Assembly: GCA_012798975.1 (NCBI GenBank)
Contig: JAAZME010000344.1
Coordinates: 1-5,530, forward strand
Source: Gallicola sp.
GTDB lineage: Bacteria; Bacillota; Clostridia; Tissierellales; Peptoniphilaceae
Reading direction: 5' to 3'
Length of the DNA stretch: 5,530 nucleotides
A program made the translations under genes and the position numbers. The notes beneath the pieces were generated by a model that saw only the letters and a program-made list of their open reading frames with translations, did no database searches and was not told the origin of the DNA. The number at the start of each line of letters is the position of its first letter. Positions within the stretch are counted from its first letter, which is position 1. This document shows positions 1-5,530 of this stretch, piece after piece.

Positions 1-772
1 CATAGTGTTCGTCTGAATTTTTATCATAGCTTACAGTGGGCCTGATTACAGAGTTTCTAATGGAGTCCTCATCAATAATAATTTTTCCGTCTTTTTCTTC
101 TGAAGATAGTACAGCTATTTCTAAAGTATTTAAAGCATTTCTGCCGTCTCCTCCAGCAATCTGCGCTAATAGTTTCAAGGAATCTTCGCTGATATCGATG
201 TTCATATCTCCCAATCCAACTGGATTTTGGAGAGCCTTCTTGAGCATATTTATAATATCTTCATCGGGCAGACGATGGAGTTCAACTATAAGACATCTGG
301 AAACCAAAGCTTTATTTACCTCAAAATATGGATTCTCTGTCGTTGCTCCGATCAGAACTACAGTCCCGTTTTCAACGAAGGGAAGCAATGCATCCTGTTG
401 GCTTTTATTAAAACGATGGATTTCATCTATAAAAAGAATTGTTTCTTTATTATAAAACTTCAAATTATCTTCAGCAGCTTTCGTAACAGCTCGGATATCC
501 TTCACTCCTGATGTTACTGCAGAAAGTTTCTCGAATATACGATTTGTCTGCTTTGAAATAATCATCGCCAATGTTGTTTTTCCTGTTCCAGGCGGTCCAT
601 AAAAAATCATAGATGGTACTTTATCTGAAACGATCATTCTATACAAAGGCTTGCCTTTTGATAAAATATGCTGCTGCCCATAGAAATCATCAAGATTTTC
701 TGGTCTGATTCTGCTAGCTAACGGCGCATTCTTTTTTCTTGTTTTTTCCAAACTGTATTCGAATATATCCAT
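1..772 (-). CDS. rarA: Replication-associated recombination protein A (RarA/MgsA, AAA+ ATPase), 3' end missing
   Basis: RarA is a cytoplasmic AAA+ ATPase of the clamp-loader/RuvB-like clade that acts at stalled replication forks and single-strand gaps. I translated the frame by hand: 257 complete codons are present before the window edge. Visible motifs are Walker A GPPGTGKT (residues 59-66), Walker B LFIDEIHR (113-120) followed by FNKSQQDALL, sensor 1 GATTENP (142-148), a probable arginine finger in LVSRC (R159) and a sensor-2 type GGDGRNALN (R211). The N-terminus MDIFEYSLEK...APLASRIRP matches the usual RarA start. An in-frame TGA lies three codons upstream of this ATG, so no longer start is possible. 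The final visible residues, SDEHY, match the motif preceding the family's C-terminal tetramerisation region. The family is usually about 420-450 residues, so roughly 60% is seen. The gene has its own promoter and is separated from nrdR by a terminator. Identity is secure; whether the rest is intact cannot be seen. Confidence 0.95.
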   Translation of the reverse strand, partial: MDIFEYSLEKTRKKNAPLASRIRPENLDDFYGQQHILSKGKPLYRMIVSDKVPSMIFYGPPGTGKTTLAMIISKQTNRIFEKLSAVTSGVKDIRAVTKAAEDNLKFYNKETILFIDEIHRFNKSQQDALLPFVENGTVVLIGATTENPYFEVNKALVSRCLIVELHRLPDEDIINMLKKALQNPVGLGDMNIDISEDSLKLLAQIAGGDGRNALNTLEIAVLSSEEKDGKIIIDEDSIRNSVIRPTVSYDKNSDEHY

Positions 773-774
773 TT

Positions 775-780
775 CCCCTC
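775..780 (-). promoter_or_regulatory. Closely spaced Shine-Dalgarno of rarA
   Basis: GAGGGG lies only 2 nt before the rarA ATG (4 nt if GAGG alone is taken as the core). The other genes of the window have spacers of 5-9 nt. The site suggests less efficient initiation, but the start itself is well supported by the conserved N-terminal sequence. Confidence 0.5.
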
Positions 781-814
781 ATTTCTTTGTTTTATATCAA
801 TAGACCTGCCTGCC

Positions 815-831
815 TTATCCTTAAAGGATAA
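815..831. repeat. 17-nt perfect inverted repeat in the rarA leader (possible operator or RNA hairpin)
   Basis: TTATCCTT-A-AAGGATAA is a perfect 8-bp inverted repeat around one central base. It sits just downstream of the predicted rarA transcription start, about +6 to +22, where a repressor site or a 5'-leader hairpin would be placed. On the minus strand it is followed directly by the short tandem GGCAGGCAGG. No run of T follows it, so it is not an intrinsic terminator. The palindrome is seen directly; any regulatory role is inferred, and I do not recognise a specific regulator. Confidence 0.5.
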
Positions 832-843
832 CGATCTTTTACT

Positions 844-849
844 ATTATA
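844..849 (-). promoter_or_regulatory. Predicted -10 box of the rarA promoter
   Basis: A perfect TATAAT lies on the minus strand 72 nt upstream of the rarA ATG, within an AT-rich stretch. The hexamer 17 nt further upstream (ATGTAT) matches the TTGACA consensus poorly, so this would be a weak or factor-assisted sigma-A promoter. The predicted start is near 836-838, giving a leader of about 65 nt that contains the 815-831 palindrome. The position after the nrdR terminator supports an independent promoter here. Confidence 0.55.
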
Positions 850-914
850 CAATAATTATTAGAATAATACATTTGATATAAAAAACAAAATAATTCCACA
901 AATTTATGCCAAGT

Positions 915-944
915 AAAAAACAGAAGAGTTACTCTTCTGTTTTT
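915..944 (-). terminator. Intrinsic terminator built over the nrdR stop codon
   Basis: On the minus strand CAGAAGAG (939-932) pairs perfectly with CTCTTCTG (928-921). The three unpaired loop bases (931-929) are the UAA stop codon of nrdR. The 3' arm runs into six T residues (920-915), the signature of a rho-independent terminator. The A-run before the 5' arm can also pair with the T-run, so the full inverted repeat has 14-bp arms (916-929 and 931-944). That symmetry also leaves a T-run after the hairpin on the plus strand, so it could act in both directions. It ends the ftsZ-nrdR transcript and separates it from rarA. Confidence 0.85.
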
Positions 945-1390
945 CCTTTTATTTTTTCGATTTCTAATAAATAGGAATCAATATCTTTAAATTCTCTATA
1001 TACAGAAGCAAACCGTACATAGGCTACCTGGTCAATATTTTTCAACCGCTCCATAACCATTTCGCCTATTAGAGCTGTTTCGATTTCAGATTGATTCAAA
1101 TGATTCAATTCAAATTCGATTTCTTCAGATGCCTTTTCTAGAACTTCTAAAGGCACCTTGCGTTTTTCGCAGGCGTGAATCATACCATTTAAAATTTTAT
1201 TCTTATCGAATTTTTCCCTCTCTTTATTCTTTTTTATCACGATAATAGAGTGGTTTTCGCATTTTTCATAGGTTGTAAAACGCTTCTTACAATCTTGGCA
1301 TTCTCGTCTTCTTCTGATCTCGCTGTTATTTTCTACAGCTCTCGAATCGATAACTCTGGTACTTTGATGATTGCAAAAAGGACATTTCAT
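929..1390 (-). CDS. nrdR: Transcriptional repressor NrdR
   Basis: NrdR is the nucleotide-sensing repressor of ribonucleotide reductase genes; it binds NrdR boxes in nrd promoters and responds to ATP/dATP. At 153 residues it has the usual family length. The N-terminal zinc ribbon is complete: C3 and C6 in CPFC, C31 and C34 in CQDC, with the basic RRRR stretch between them (26-29) and KKRFTTYE following. An ATP-cone domain covers about residues 49-139, from the VIKKNKEREKFD region to the QVAYVRFASVYREF motif. The ATG gives the conserved MKCPFC start. It lies 3 nt after the ftsZ stop, so nrdR is expected to share the ftsZ transcript. No ribonucleotide reductase gene is in the window. Its stop codon forms the loop of the terminator hairpin. 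Confidence 0.97.
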   Translation of the reverse strand: MKCPFCNHQSTRVIDSRAVENNSEIRRRRECQDCKKRFTTYEKCENHSIIVIKKNKEREKFDKNKILNGMIHACEKRKVPLEVLEKASEEIEFELNHLNQSEIETALIGEMVMERLKNIDQVAYVRFASVYREFKDIDSYLLEIEKIKGKTEE

Positions 1391-1393
1391 TTC

Positions 1394-2461
1394 TTAGAAT
1401 CCTCTTTTTCTTAAGAAAGAAGGAATTTCTATATCGTCAGAGCTGGAAGTTTCGCTTTTTTCTGTTTTGCCTTTAGATTCTTGAGAAGATTTCGGTGAAG
1501 TTACTTTATTTGCATCAAATCCAGTAGCTATTACAGTAATTTTGATATCATCTTTTAAGGATTCATCGATTCCTGCACCGAAGATTATATTTGCATCAGC
1601 ATCTACTTCTTCACGAATTAAATCTGCTGCTTCAGTAACTTCGAACAAACCTAAGTCTGACCCAGTAACATTTATAAGCACTGCTTTTGCCCCGTCGATA
1701 GATGTTTCTAATAACGGACTTTTAATCGCAAGCTTTGCTGCATCAATCGCTCTATTTTCTCCTGTTGCTTGTCCGATACCCATATGAGCTATTCCTTGAT
1801 CGCTCATAGTTGCCTTCACATCTGCAAAGTCCAAGTTAATCAAGTTTGGTACTGCGATCAAGTCTGAGATACCTTGAATACCATTAAACAATACTTGATC
1901 TGCCATCATGAATGCTTCGGCAATTGAAGTTCTTTTTTCCGCAACTTGTAATAATCGGTCGTTTGGAATAGTAATTAATGTATCTACCTTGTCTTTTAAC
2001 TGCTCTATACCTTGTTCAGCTTGAACTTGTCTTTTTCTTCCTTCAAAAGCAAAAGGTTTCGTTACGACACCGACTGTTAAAATGCCCATCTCTTTGGCTG
2101 TTTCAGCAACTACAGGAGCTGCTCCTGTTCCAGTACCGCCGCCCATTCCTGCAGTAATGAAGACCATATCCGCTCCTTGAAGAGCCTCTTCAATTTCGTT
2201 TTTGCTTTCTTCTGCTGCTTTCTGCCCGATAGATGGATCTGCACCGGCTCCTAAACCTCTTGTCAGTTTTTCTCCAATTTGAATTTTTGTATCAATAATT
2301 GATGAATTTAAAATTTGACGATCTGTATTGATCGCTATGAATTCTACTCCTCTTAAACCTTCGCTGTACATTCTAGAGATAGCGTTGTTTCCGCCGCCAC
2401 CAACACCAACTACTTTTATTGACGCCATGTCGTTATTGCTTACTTCCATTTCAAAACTCAT
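1394..2461 (-). CDS. ftsZ: Cell division protein FtsZ
   Basis: FtsZ is the tubulin-like GTPase that polymerises into the cytoplasmic Z-ring and recruits the divisome. The protein has 355 residues, within the normal range. Seen motifs are the nucleotide-binding GGGGNN loop (21-26), the tubulin signature GGGTGTG (107-113), nucleotide contacts in FEGRKR (E140, R144), N167, D188, and the T7 synergy loop NLDFADVK with catalytic D211 and D214. A short variable linker rich in S, K and E (about 318-341) leads to the C-terminal peptide [14 protein letters not shown], the docking tail for membrane tethers such as FtsA or SepF. The first ATG is chosen over M5 and M12 because AAGGAGG lies 7 nt before it. 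The gene has its own promoter and is followed at 3 nt by nrdR. No ftsA lies beside it, so the local context does not show which tether it uses. Confidence 0.99.
   Translation of the reverse strand: MSFEMEVSNNDMASIKVVGVGGGGNNAISRMYSEGLRGVEFIAINTDRQILNSSIIDTKIQIGEKLTRGLGAGADPSIGQKAAEESKNEIEEALQGADMVFITAGMGGGTGTGAAPVVAETAKEMGILTVGVVTKPFAFEGRKRQVQAEQGIEQLKDKVDTLITIPNDRLLQVAEKRTSIAEAFMMADQVLFNGIQGISDLIAVPNLINLDFADVKATMSDQGIAHMGIGQATGENRAIDAAKLAIKSPLLETSIDGAKAVLINVTGSDLGLFEVTEAADLIREEVDADANIIFGAGIDESLKDDIKITVIATGFDANKVTSPKSSQESKGKTEKSETSSSDDIEIPSFLRKRGF
1400..1405 (-). promoter_or_regulatory. nrdR ribosome binding site inside the end of ftsZ
   Basis: AGAGGA falls in the ftsZ codons for Arg-Gly three and two places before its stop, 9 nt ahead of the nrdR ATG. 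With the 3-nt intergenic gap, ribosomes finishing ftsZ are well placed to start nrdR, so translational coupling is likely. Confidence 0.7.
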
Positions 2462-2468
2462 TATTCTT

Positions 2469-2475
2469 CCTCCTT
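2469..2475 (-). promoter_or_regulatory. Strong Shine-Dalgarno of ftsZ
   Basis: AAGGAGG is a full match to the anti-Shine-Dalgarno sequence, 7 nt before the ATG. It is the best ribosome binding site in the window, fits the high FtsZ level a cell needs, and fixes the start at the first of three nearby methionines. Confidence 0.9.
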
Positions 2476-2504
2476 AGGATCTCTCGATTATTGCTTATAC
2501 TATA

Positions 2505-2533
2505 ATTATATAGGAAATAAAACTTTCTGTCAT
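2505..2533 (-). promoter_or_regulatory. Predicted sigma-A promoter of ftsZ
   Basis: On the minus strand ATGACA (2533-2528) matches five of six bases of the -35 consensus. An exact 17-nt spacer leads to a perfect TATAAT (2510-2505). Transcription would begin near 2498, leaving a leader of about 37 nt that contains the strong Shine-Dalgarno site. This lets ftsZ-nrdR be expressed independently of the upstream ftsW-murG-ftsQ operon. Confidence 0.85.
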
Positions 2534-2587
2534 AGAGATTCAAGCATATTTAGGCCTGTATTTTTTCTCGAATTTTATTGGTCTTAA

Positions 2588-2600
2588 AATCTAGTAGATT
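2588..2600. repeat. 13-nt palindrome upstream of the ftsZ promoter
   Basis: AATCTA-G-TAGATT is a perfect 6-bp inverted repeat with one central base, starting 55 bp upstream of the ftsZ -35 box. It could bind a dimeric activator or repressor. In such AT-rich DNA a short palindrome can also arise by chance, and I recognise no regulator for it. Confidence 0.35.
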
Positions 2601-2739
2601 AACTTAATTGCTTTAAAACTTTAAATATCATAATCAAGTCTTAGTTTTATAGTACAAATTTACAATTTCTTCGATTATCCTTGTTTTTATCTTTGTTTAT
2701 TAATTTTATTTTTCATTCTCTCTTTATACTTAAAGTACA

Positions 2740-3633
2740 TCAAGGTCTGTTGTTTGCTGCAGGATTCTCTTCGGGAGCCTTTCTATCTTCACTGGAATTA
2801 TTCTCTATATTTAAAGTATCATTTTGATTCTTCGGGATTATCATAGGAGGCTGATTATTATTTAAAATGACTTTTTCCAATAGAACTTCCTTCTTATTAC
2901 TCTCCTCTAAAATCTTTCTCAATACTCCCATTTTGCTAAAAATATTTTCAATATCTCCAAACTCTACAATAGTATTGTCCTTTAATATAATTTTCATATT
3001 CCCGGGATTTGAAAGATCGATTTCTTTTATATATTGATACAAATTATATTCAACAATGGATTTATTTAAATCTCTAATATAGGAATCTTTCGGAAGAGCT
3101 TTTGTGCTGTTTAATTCTTCTATCATTATACCGGTAATTTTTATGATCTCTTCTTTTCCTTCATTGTTGTCTGGGGATATATCGCCGTCGCCGCTTATTG
3201 TATAGATTTTATTATTCGATTCAAAATAAGCAAAAGTATAATTTTCTTCCACCGTAATATGAACTCTATTCGGAATATGGCGGTTGATCTTAACGGATTG
3301 AATATCTGGAATTTTTTTTACTGCTTCTTCCGATTCTCCTGTTTTTATTCTGAATAAATTATCTCCCTTTTGAAAGTTCACCGCTTCGATTATTTTTTCG
3401 TTTGTGTTTTTAACCGCTCCGCTTACTGTAATGTATTGAATATTAAATATTGGATGTGTTAAACCCAGATAGACCCCTACCGCCGCAATGCCTATTACTA
3501 AAAATAATATCCAGCGAAATAGAAACAAAAAAGTATTTGCAACTTTTTTAACCTTTCTTTTTTTGTGCCGTTTTTTATAATTAGATGAGATATGTGAACT
3601 TTTCCGCTGCTCTTTGTTTTTATCATCAACCAT
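2740..3633 (-). CDS. ftsQ: Cell division protein FtsQ/DivIB
   Basis: FtsQ (DivIB in Gram-positives) is a bitopic membrane protein that joins FtsL and DivIC in the divisome and helps activate the septal synthase FtsW-FtsI. The 297 residues show the family layout: a highly basic cytoplasmic tail (about 1-31, with KKRHKKRKVKK), one transmembrane helix (about 34-58), then an extracytoplasmic POTRA domain (about 62-130) containing YITVSGAVKNTNEKI, and IPDIQSVKINRHIPNRVHITVEE. A beta domain follows to about residue 265, and then a polar, probably disordered tail rich in N, E and P. The ATG is chosen because AAGGTGA lies just upstream, overlapping the murG stop. The gene follows murG at 4 nt, with no murB or murA in between. 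Sequence identity in this family is low, but the POTRA signature and context make the call firm. Confidence 0.93.
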   Translation of the reverse strand: MVDDKNKEQRKSSHISSNYKKRHKKRKVKKVANTFLFLFRWILFLVIGIAAVGVYLGLTHPIFNIQYITVSGAVKNTNEKIIEAVNFQKGDNLFRIKTGESEEAVKKIPDIQSVKINRHIPNRVHITVEENYTFAYFESNNKIYTISGDGDISPDNNEGKEEIIKITGIMIEELNSTKALPKDSYIRDLNKSIVEYNLYQYIKEIDLSNPGNMKIILKDNTIVEFGDIENIFSKMGVLRKILEESNKKEVLLEKVILNNNQPPMIIPKNQNDTLNIENNSSEDRKAPEENPAANNRP

Positions 3634-3637
3634 AATG

Positions 3638-3644
3638 TCACCTT
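3638..3644 (-). promoter_or_regulatory. ftsQ ribosome binding site overlapping the murG stop
   Basis: AAGGTGA includes the murG stop codon TGA; the AAGGTG core lies 5 nt before the ftsQ ATG. The same bases end murG and load ribosomes for ftsQ, indicating translational coupling. Confidence 0.75.
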
Positions 3645-4735
3645 ATTCTTTTAATGATTTCATCTACAATAATTTTTGCAGCATTCGGCTTTGCAAGTTT
3701 TTTCGAAGCAGATTCCATTTCCTCAAGTCTTTGAGGAGAAGAAATAATTCTATTAATTTCTCGAAGCAAAATCAGCCCGGTTAAATCTTTTTCCAAAATA
3801 ACACTAGATGCCCCATTCTTTTCATATACTCTAGCATTATATTCTTGGTGGTTTTCTGTAGTATAACCTTTTGGTATAAGGATACTTGCTAAACCGACAA
3901 AAGATATTTCCGCAAGGGTAATAGCACCTGAACTTGTAATGATCAAATCCGATACATTGTAAGCTTTATCCATTTCCTTCATATAGGGATACACTTTAAC
4001 ATTATCAGGAATAGTTTCCGCATTTTTCAAAAATTCATCGTAATTATTCTTTCCTGTAACATGAATAAGCTGGATATTTTGATTCATGCTAATATCCTTG
4101 AGTATTTCTAAAACAGCGTTGTTGATAGAGGCAGCACCATTGGATCCTCCAAAGCTGAAAATCGTCTTTTTATTCTTGTCTAGTCCAAAATAATTATAAT
4201 CTGCACTTTTATCCCAATCCATATCTGCAAATCGATTCCTTATAGGGTTTCCAGTGACAACAGCGTTAGCATTTTTTTTAAAAAATTTTAAACTCTCCTT
4301 GAATGTAACAAAATATAGATCTACATAATTTGATAAGATCTTATTCGTAATACCAGGATAACTATTTTGTTCATGGAAAACAGAAAATATACCCTTTCTT
4401 GCAGATGCAAACAGTACAGGTCCGCTAACATATCCTCCTGTCCCTATAACCGCATCCGGCTTAAATTCTTTTATTATTTTTTTAGACTCCCGTAATCCTT
4501 TGAATAACTCTTTCGCTGCTATGAAGGATTTTATATTCACTTTTCTTGGCAGTCCTTTTACATGGATCGTTTTAAAATTTATTCCCAAATCAGGGATAAT
4601 ATTGTTTTCTAAACCATGTGCAGTTCCAACATAAAGAATCTCGGTATTCGGATCTCTTTTTTTAAATTCTTCAATAATAGCAACAGCAGGATAAATATGG
4701 CCTCCTGTACCGCCGCCTGAAACTATGATTTTCAT
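3638..4735 (-). CDS. murG: UDP-GlcNAc:lipid I N-acetylglucosamine transferase MurG
   Basis: MurG (GT28 family, GT-B fold) transfers GlcNAc from UDP-GlcNAc to lipid I at the inner face of the membrane, making lipid II, the last cytoplasmic step of peptidoglycan precursor synthesis. The 365 residues match the family. The N-terminal acceptor half shows GGGTGGH (7-13), GTGGYVSGP (98-106) and HEQN (121-124). GNPIR (162-166) marks the approach to the donor half, which carries GGSNGA (196-201), SSGAITLAE (268-276) and the sugar-nucleotide motif NHQEYNA (295-301). The ATG gives the standard MKIIVSGGGTGGH start and has AAGGAG 8 nt upstream. Its first bases overlap the ftsW stop by 4 nt (ATGA), and ftsQ follows after 4 nt, so all three probably lie on one message. 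All expected motifs are present. Confidence 0.98.
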   Translation of the reverse strand: MKIIVSGGGTGGHIYPAVAIIEEFKKRDPNTEILYVGTAHGLENNIIPDLGINFKTIHVKGLPRKVNIKSFIAAKELFKGLRESKKIIKEFKPDAVIGTGGYVSGPVLFASARKGIFSVFHEQNSYPGITNKILSNYVDLYFVTFKESLKFFKKNANAVVTGNPIRNRFADMDWDKSADYNYFGLDKNKKTIFSFGGSNGAASINNAVLEILKDISMNQNIQLIHVTGKNNYDEFLKNAETIPDNVKVYPYMKEMDKAYNVSDLIITSSGAITLAEISFVGLASILIPKGYTTENHQEYNARVYEKNGASSVILEKDLTGLILLREINRIISSPQRLEEMESASKKLAKPNAAKIIVDEIIKRIR

Positions 4736-5530
4736 CTATTTGTCTCCTTCATATATGTCTGGCTATGAATATTTTGCAGTATTCCAATAAATGCTAAAAA
4801 TATTATTAGAGATGTACCTCCTTGGCTGATAAGGGGCAGTGTAATACCTGTAGGGGGAAACAAACCTATTACTACAGCAATATTTAAAAAAGCCTGCAGT
4901 CCTACAATAAGTGTAATCCCTATAGCTAAATATCGTCCAAAAAGATCTTCGCATCGAAAAGCAATTTTTATGCCCCTATATATTAATACAATATAGAGAG
5001 AAATCACAAATACTGCTCCTATAAAACCTAGTTCTTCGCAAAGAATGGCAAAAATGAAATCGCTATGAGCTTGGGATAAGTAAAAGTACTTTTGGCTTGA
5101 TTTTCCGATTCCTACGCCAAAGAGCGAACCAGAGCTTACCGCAAACAAAGACTGCACCAGCTGCCATGCTTCATCATCTCGATAAGCTAAGGGGTTAAAT
5201 ATAGCCCTGACACGGCTTAAACGGCTATAAGCGCTGTTTGAATAGAAAATAGCAATCAAGCCAAATATTACGACGAAAACACCTGAAACAAGAAAATATT
5301 TAATATTTGACCCTGCTGTTAAAAATAATAACAAAACTGCTGCAATAATTACTATAGCCGTAGATAAATCCGGCTGAGTATATACGGCACCTCCTGCAAG
5401 GCCTGCTATTAATATCATCGGAAAAAACCCGTAGGCTAAAGTTTTTATCTTCTTCTGATTATTAGATAAGTACCAGCTTGAAATGCAAACCGCTCCGAAT
5501 TTCAATACATCAGAAGGCATAAAGCTGGTA
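4732..5530 (-). CDS. ftsW: Septal peptidoglycan polymerase FtsW (SEDS family; SpoVE possible), 5' end missing
   Basis: FtsW is the multi-pass SEDS glycosyltransferase that polymerises lipid II at the septum together with its cognate class B PBP. The frame stays open to the window edge: TSF precedes the first visible Met in ...TSFMPSDVLKFG, which corresponds to the internal QPSE-type motif, so that Met (5520) is not the start. About 265 residues are visible and roughly 110 are missing. Seen motifs include QPDLSTA, WQLVQSLFAV, GVGIGKSSQK, and AHSDFIFAILCEELG, whose Asp (codon 5061-5059) aligns with the proposed catalytic aspartate. LFPPTGITLPLISQGGTSL follows near the C-terminus. Several hydrophobic segments are evident. 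Position next to murG in the dcw cluster favours FtsW or the sporulation paralogue SpoVE over RodA; the sequence alone does not separate the first two. Confidence 0.92.
   Translation of the reverse strand, partial: TSFMPSDVLKFGAVCISSWYLSNNQKKIKTLAYGFFPMILIAGLAGGAVYTQPDLSTAIVIIAAVLLLFLTAGSNIKYFLVSGVFVVIFGLIAIFYSNSAYSRLSRVRAIFNPLAYRDDEAWQLVQSLFAVSSGSLFGVGIGKSSQKYFYLSQAHSDFIFAILCEELGFIGAVFVISLYIVLIYRGIKIAFRCEDLFGRYLAIGITLIVGLQAFLNIAVVIGLFPPTGITLPLISQGGTSLIIFLAFIGILQNIHSQTYMKETNR
4744..4749 (-). promoter_or_regulatory. murG ribosome binding site inside the end of ftsW
   Basis: AAGGAG lies 8 nt before the murG ATG, within the last codons of ftsW. Together with the 4-nt ATGA stop/start overlap (4732-4735), it shows murG to be translated in step with ftsW and confirms the murG start. 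Confidence 0.8.

Larger units (their letters stand above)
2462..2739. other. 278-bp AT-rich gap between ftsQ and ftsZ, no gene seen
   Basis: I read both strands and found no open frame with a plausible start and length; the longest minus-strand candidate after an ATG is only a few codons. The stretch holds the ftsZ promoter and Shine-Dalgarno site at its ftsZ end, a 13-nt palindrome (2588-2600) in the middle and a purine-rich, A-rich minus strand near ftsQ. No clear intrinsic terminator follows ftsQ: there is only a 5-bp repeat (TACTT-T-AAGTA) with no T-run. Transcription from ftsQ may therefore run on into ftsZ. In many Bacillota, ftsA and small division-associated genes occupy this position. 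Confidence 0.7.

Noticed and set aside
36..455. Plus-strand open frame of 139 codons, and an overlapping one of 94 codons at 227-511
   Set aside because: Both lie antisense to rarA, whose Walker A, Walker B and sensor motifs are unmistakable. They show no recognisable domain and reflect the codon bias of the real gene.
1542..1787. Plus-strand open frame of 81 codons
   Set aside because: It is antisense to the C-terminal half of ftsZ and has a serine/alanine-rich composition typical of a shadow frame.
2680..2714. Possible tiny minus-strand peptide frame (ATG followed by nine codons) after ftsQ with a GAGAGA upstream
   Set aside because: It is very short, lysine/asparagine-rich simply because the DNA is A-rich, and has no independent support.
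2721..2739. Possible terminator just after ftsQ (TACTT-T-AAGTA)
   Set aside because: The arms are only 5 bp and AT-rich, and no T-run follows, so it does not meet the pattern of an intrinsic terminator.
4271..4292. Run of T then A residues that looked like a slippage or terminator signal
   Set aside because: It lies within murG and encodes the lysine/phenylalanine stretch KFFKKNAN in an uninterrupted frame; homopolymers are expected in AT-rich coding DNA.
4763..4954. Minus-strand open frame of 63 codons inside ftsW
   Set aside because: It is an out-of-frame reading of the ftsW membrane region, with no ribosome binding site or domain of its own.

Overview
This window is a slice of a division and cell-wall (dcw) cluster, with every recognisable gene on the minus strand. 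The reading order is therefore from right to left: ftsW (5' end cut off by the window edge), murG, ftsQ/divIB, ftsZ, nrdR, a terminator, and then rarA (3' end cut off by the left edge). The DNA is visibly AT-rich. The proteins resemble low-GC Gram-positive types: a DivIB-like FtsQ with a lysine/arginine-rich cytoplasmic tail, a FtsZ ending in an [14 protein letters not shown] peptide, and strong AAGGAGG-type ribosome binding sites. The likely source is a member of the Bacillota, most probably of class Clostridia. That placement is inferred from gene order and protein style; no genus can be named.

Region by region: positions 4732-5530 hold the C-terminal two thirds of FtsW (or its paralogue SpoVE), the septal peptidoglycan polymerase. 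Its stop codon overlaps the murG start by 4 nt (ATGA). murG (3638-4735) makes lipid II, the substrate that FtsW polymerises. ftsQ/divIB (2740-3633) starts 4 nt after murG, and its ribosome binding site overlaps the murG stop, so ftsW-murG-ftsQ looks like a translationally coupled operon. A 278-bp AT-rich gap follows, with no credible gene in it. It carries a near-consensus promoter (ATGACA-17 nt-TATAAT) and a strong Shine-Dalgarno site for ftsZ (1394-2461). nrdR (929-1390) follows ftsZ after only 3 nt and has its ribosome binding site inside the last ftsZ codons, so the two are almost certainly co-transcribed. A hairpin terminator is built over the nrdR stop codon. Beyond it, a separate promoter with a 17-nt palindrome in the leader drives rarA (1-772, partial), an AAA+ ATPase of replication-fork maintenance.

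Together the genes make lipid II (MurG), polymerise it at the septum (FtsW), stabilise the divisome (FtsQ/DivIB), form the cytokinetic ring (FtsZ), regulate dNTP synthesis (NrdR) and look after stalled forks (RarA). Two absences stand out. There is no ftsA between ftsQ and ftsZ, and no spoIIGA-sigE-sigG block between ftsZ and nrdR. I found no undescribed multi-gene system, mobile element, CRISPR array, tRNA or rRNA. The points worth a second look are regulatory: the stop-codon terminator, the rarA leader palindrome, and the ftsZ-nrdR pairing.
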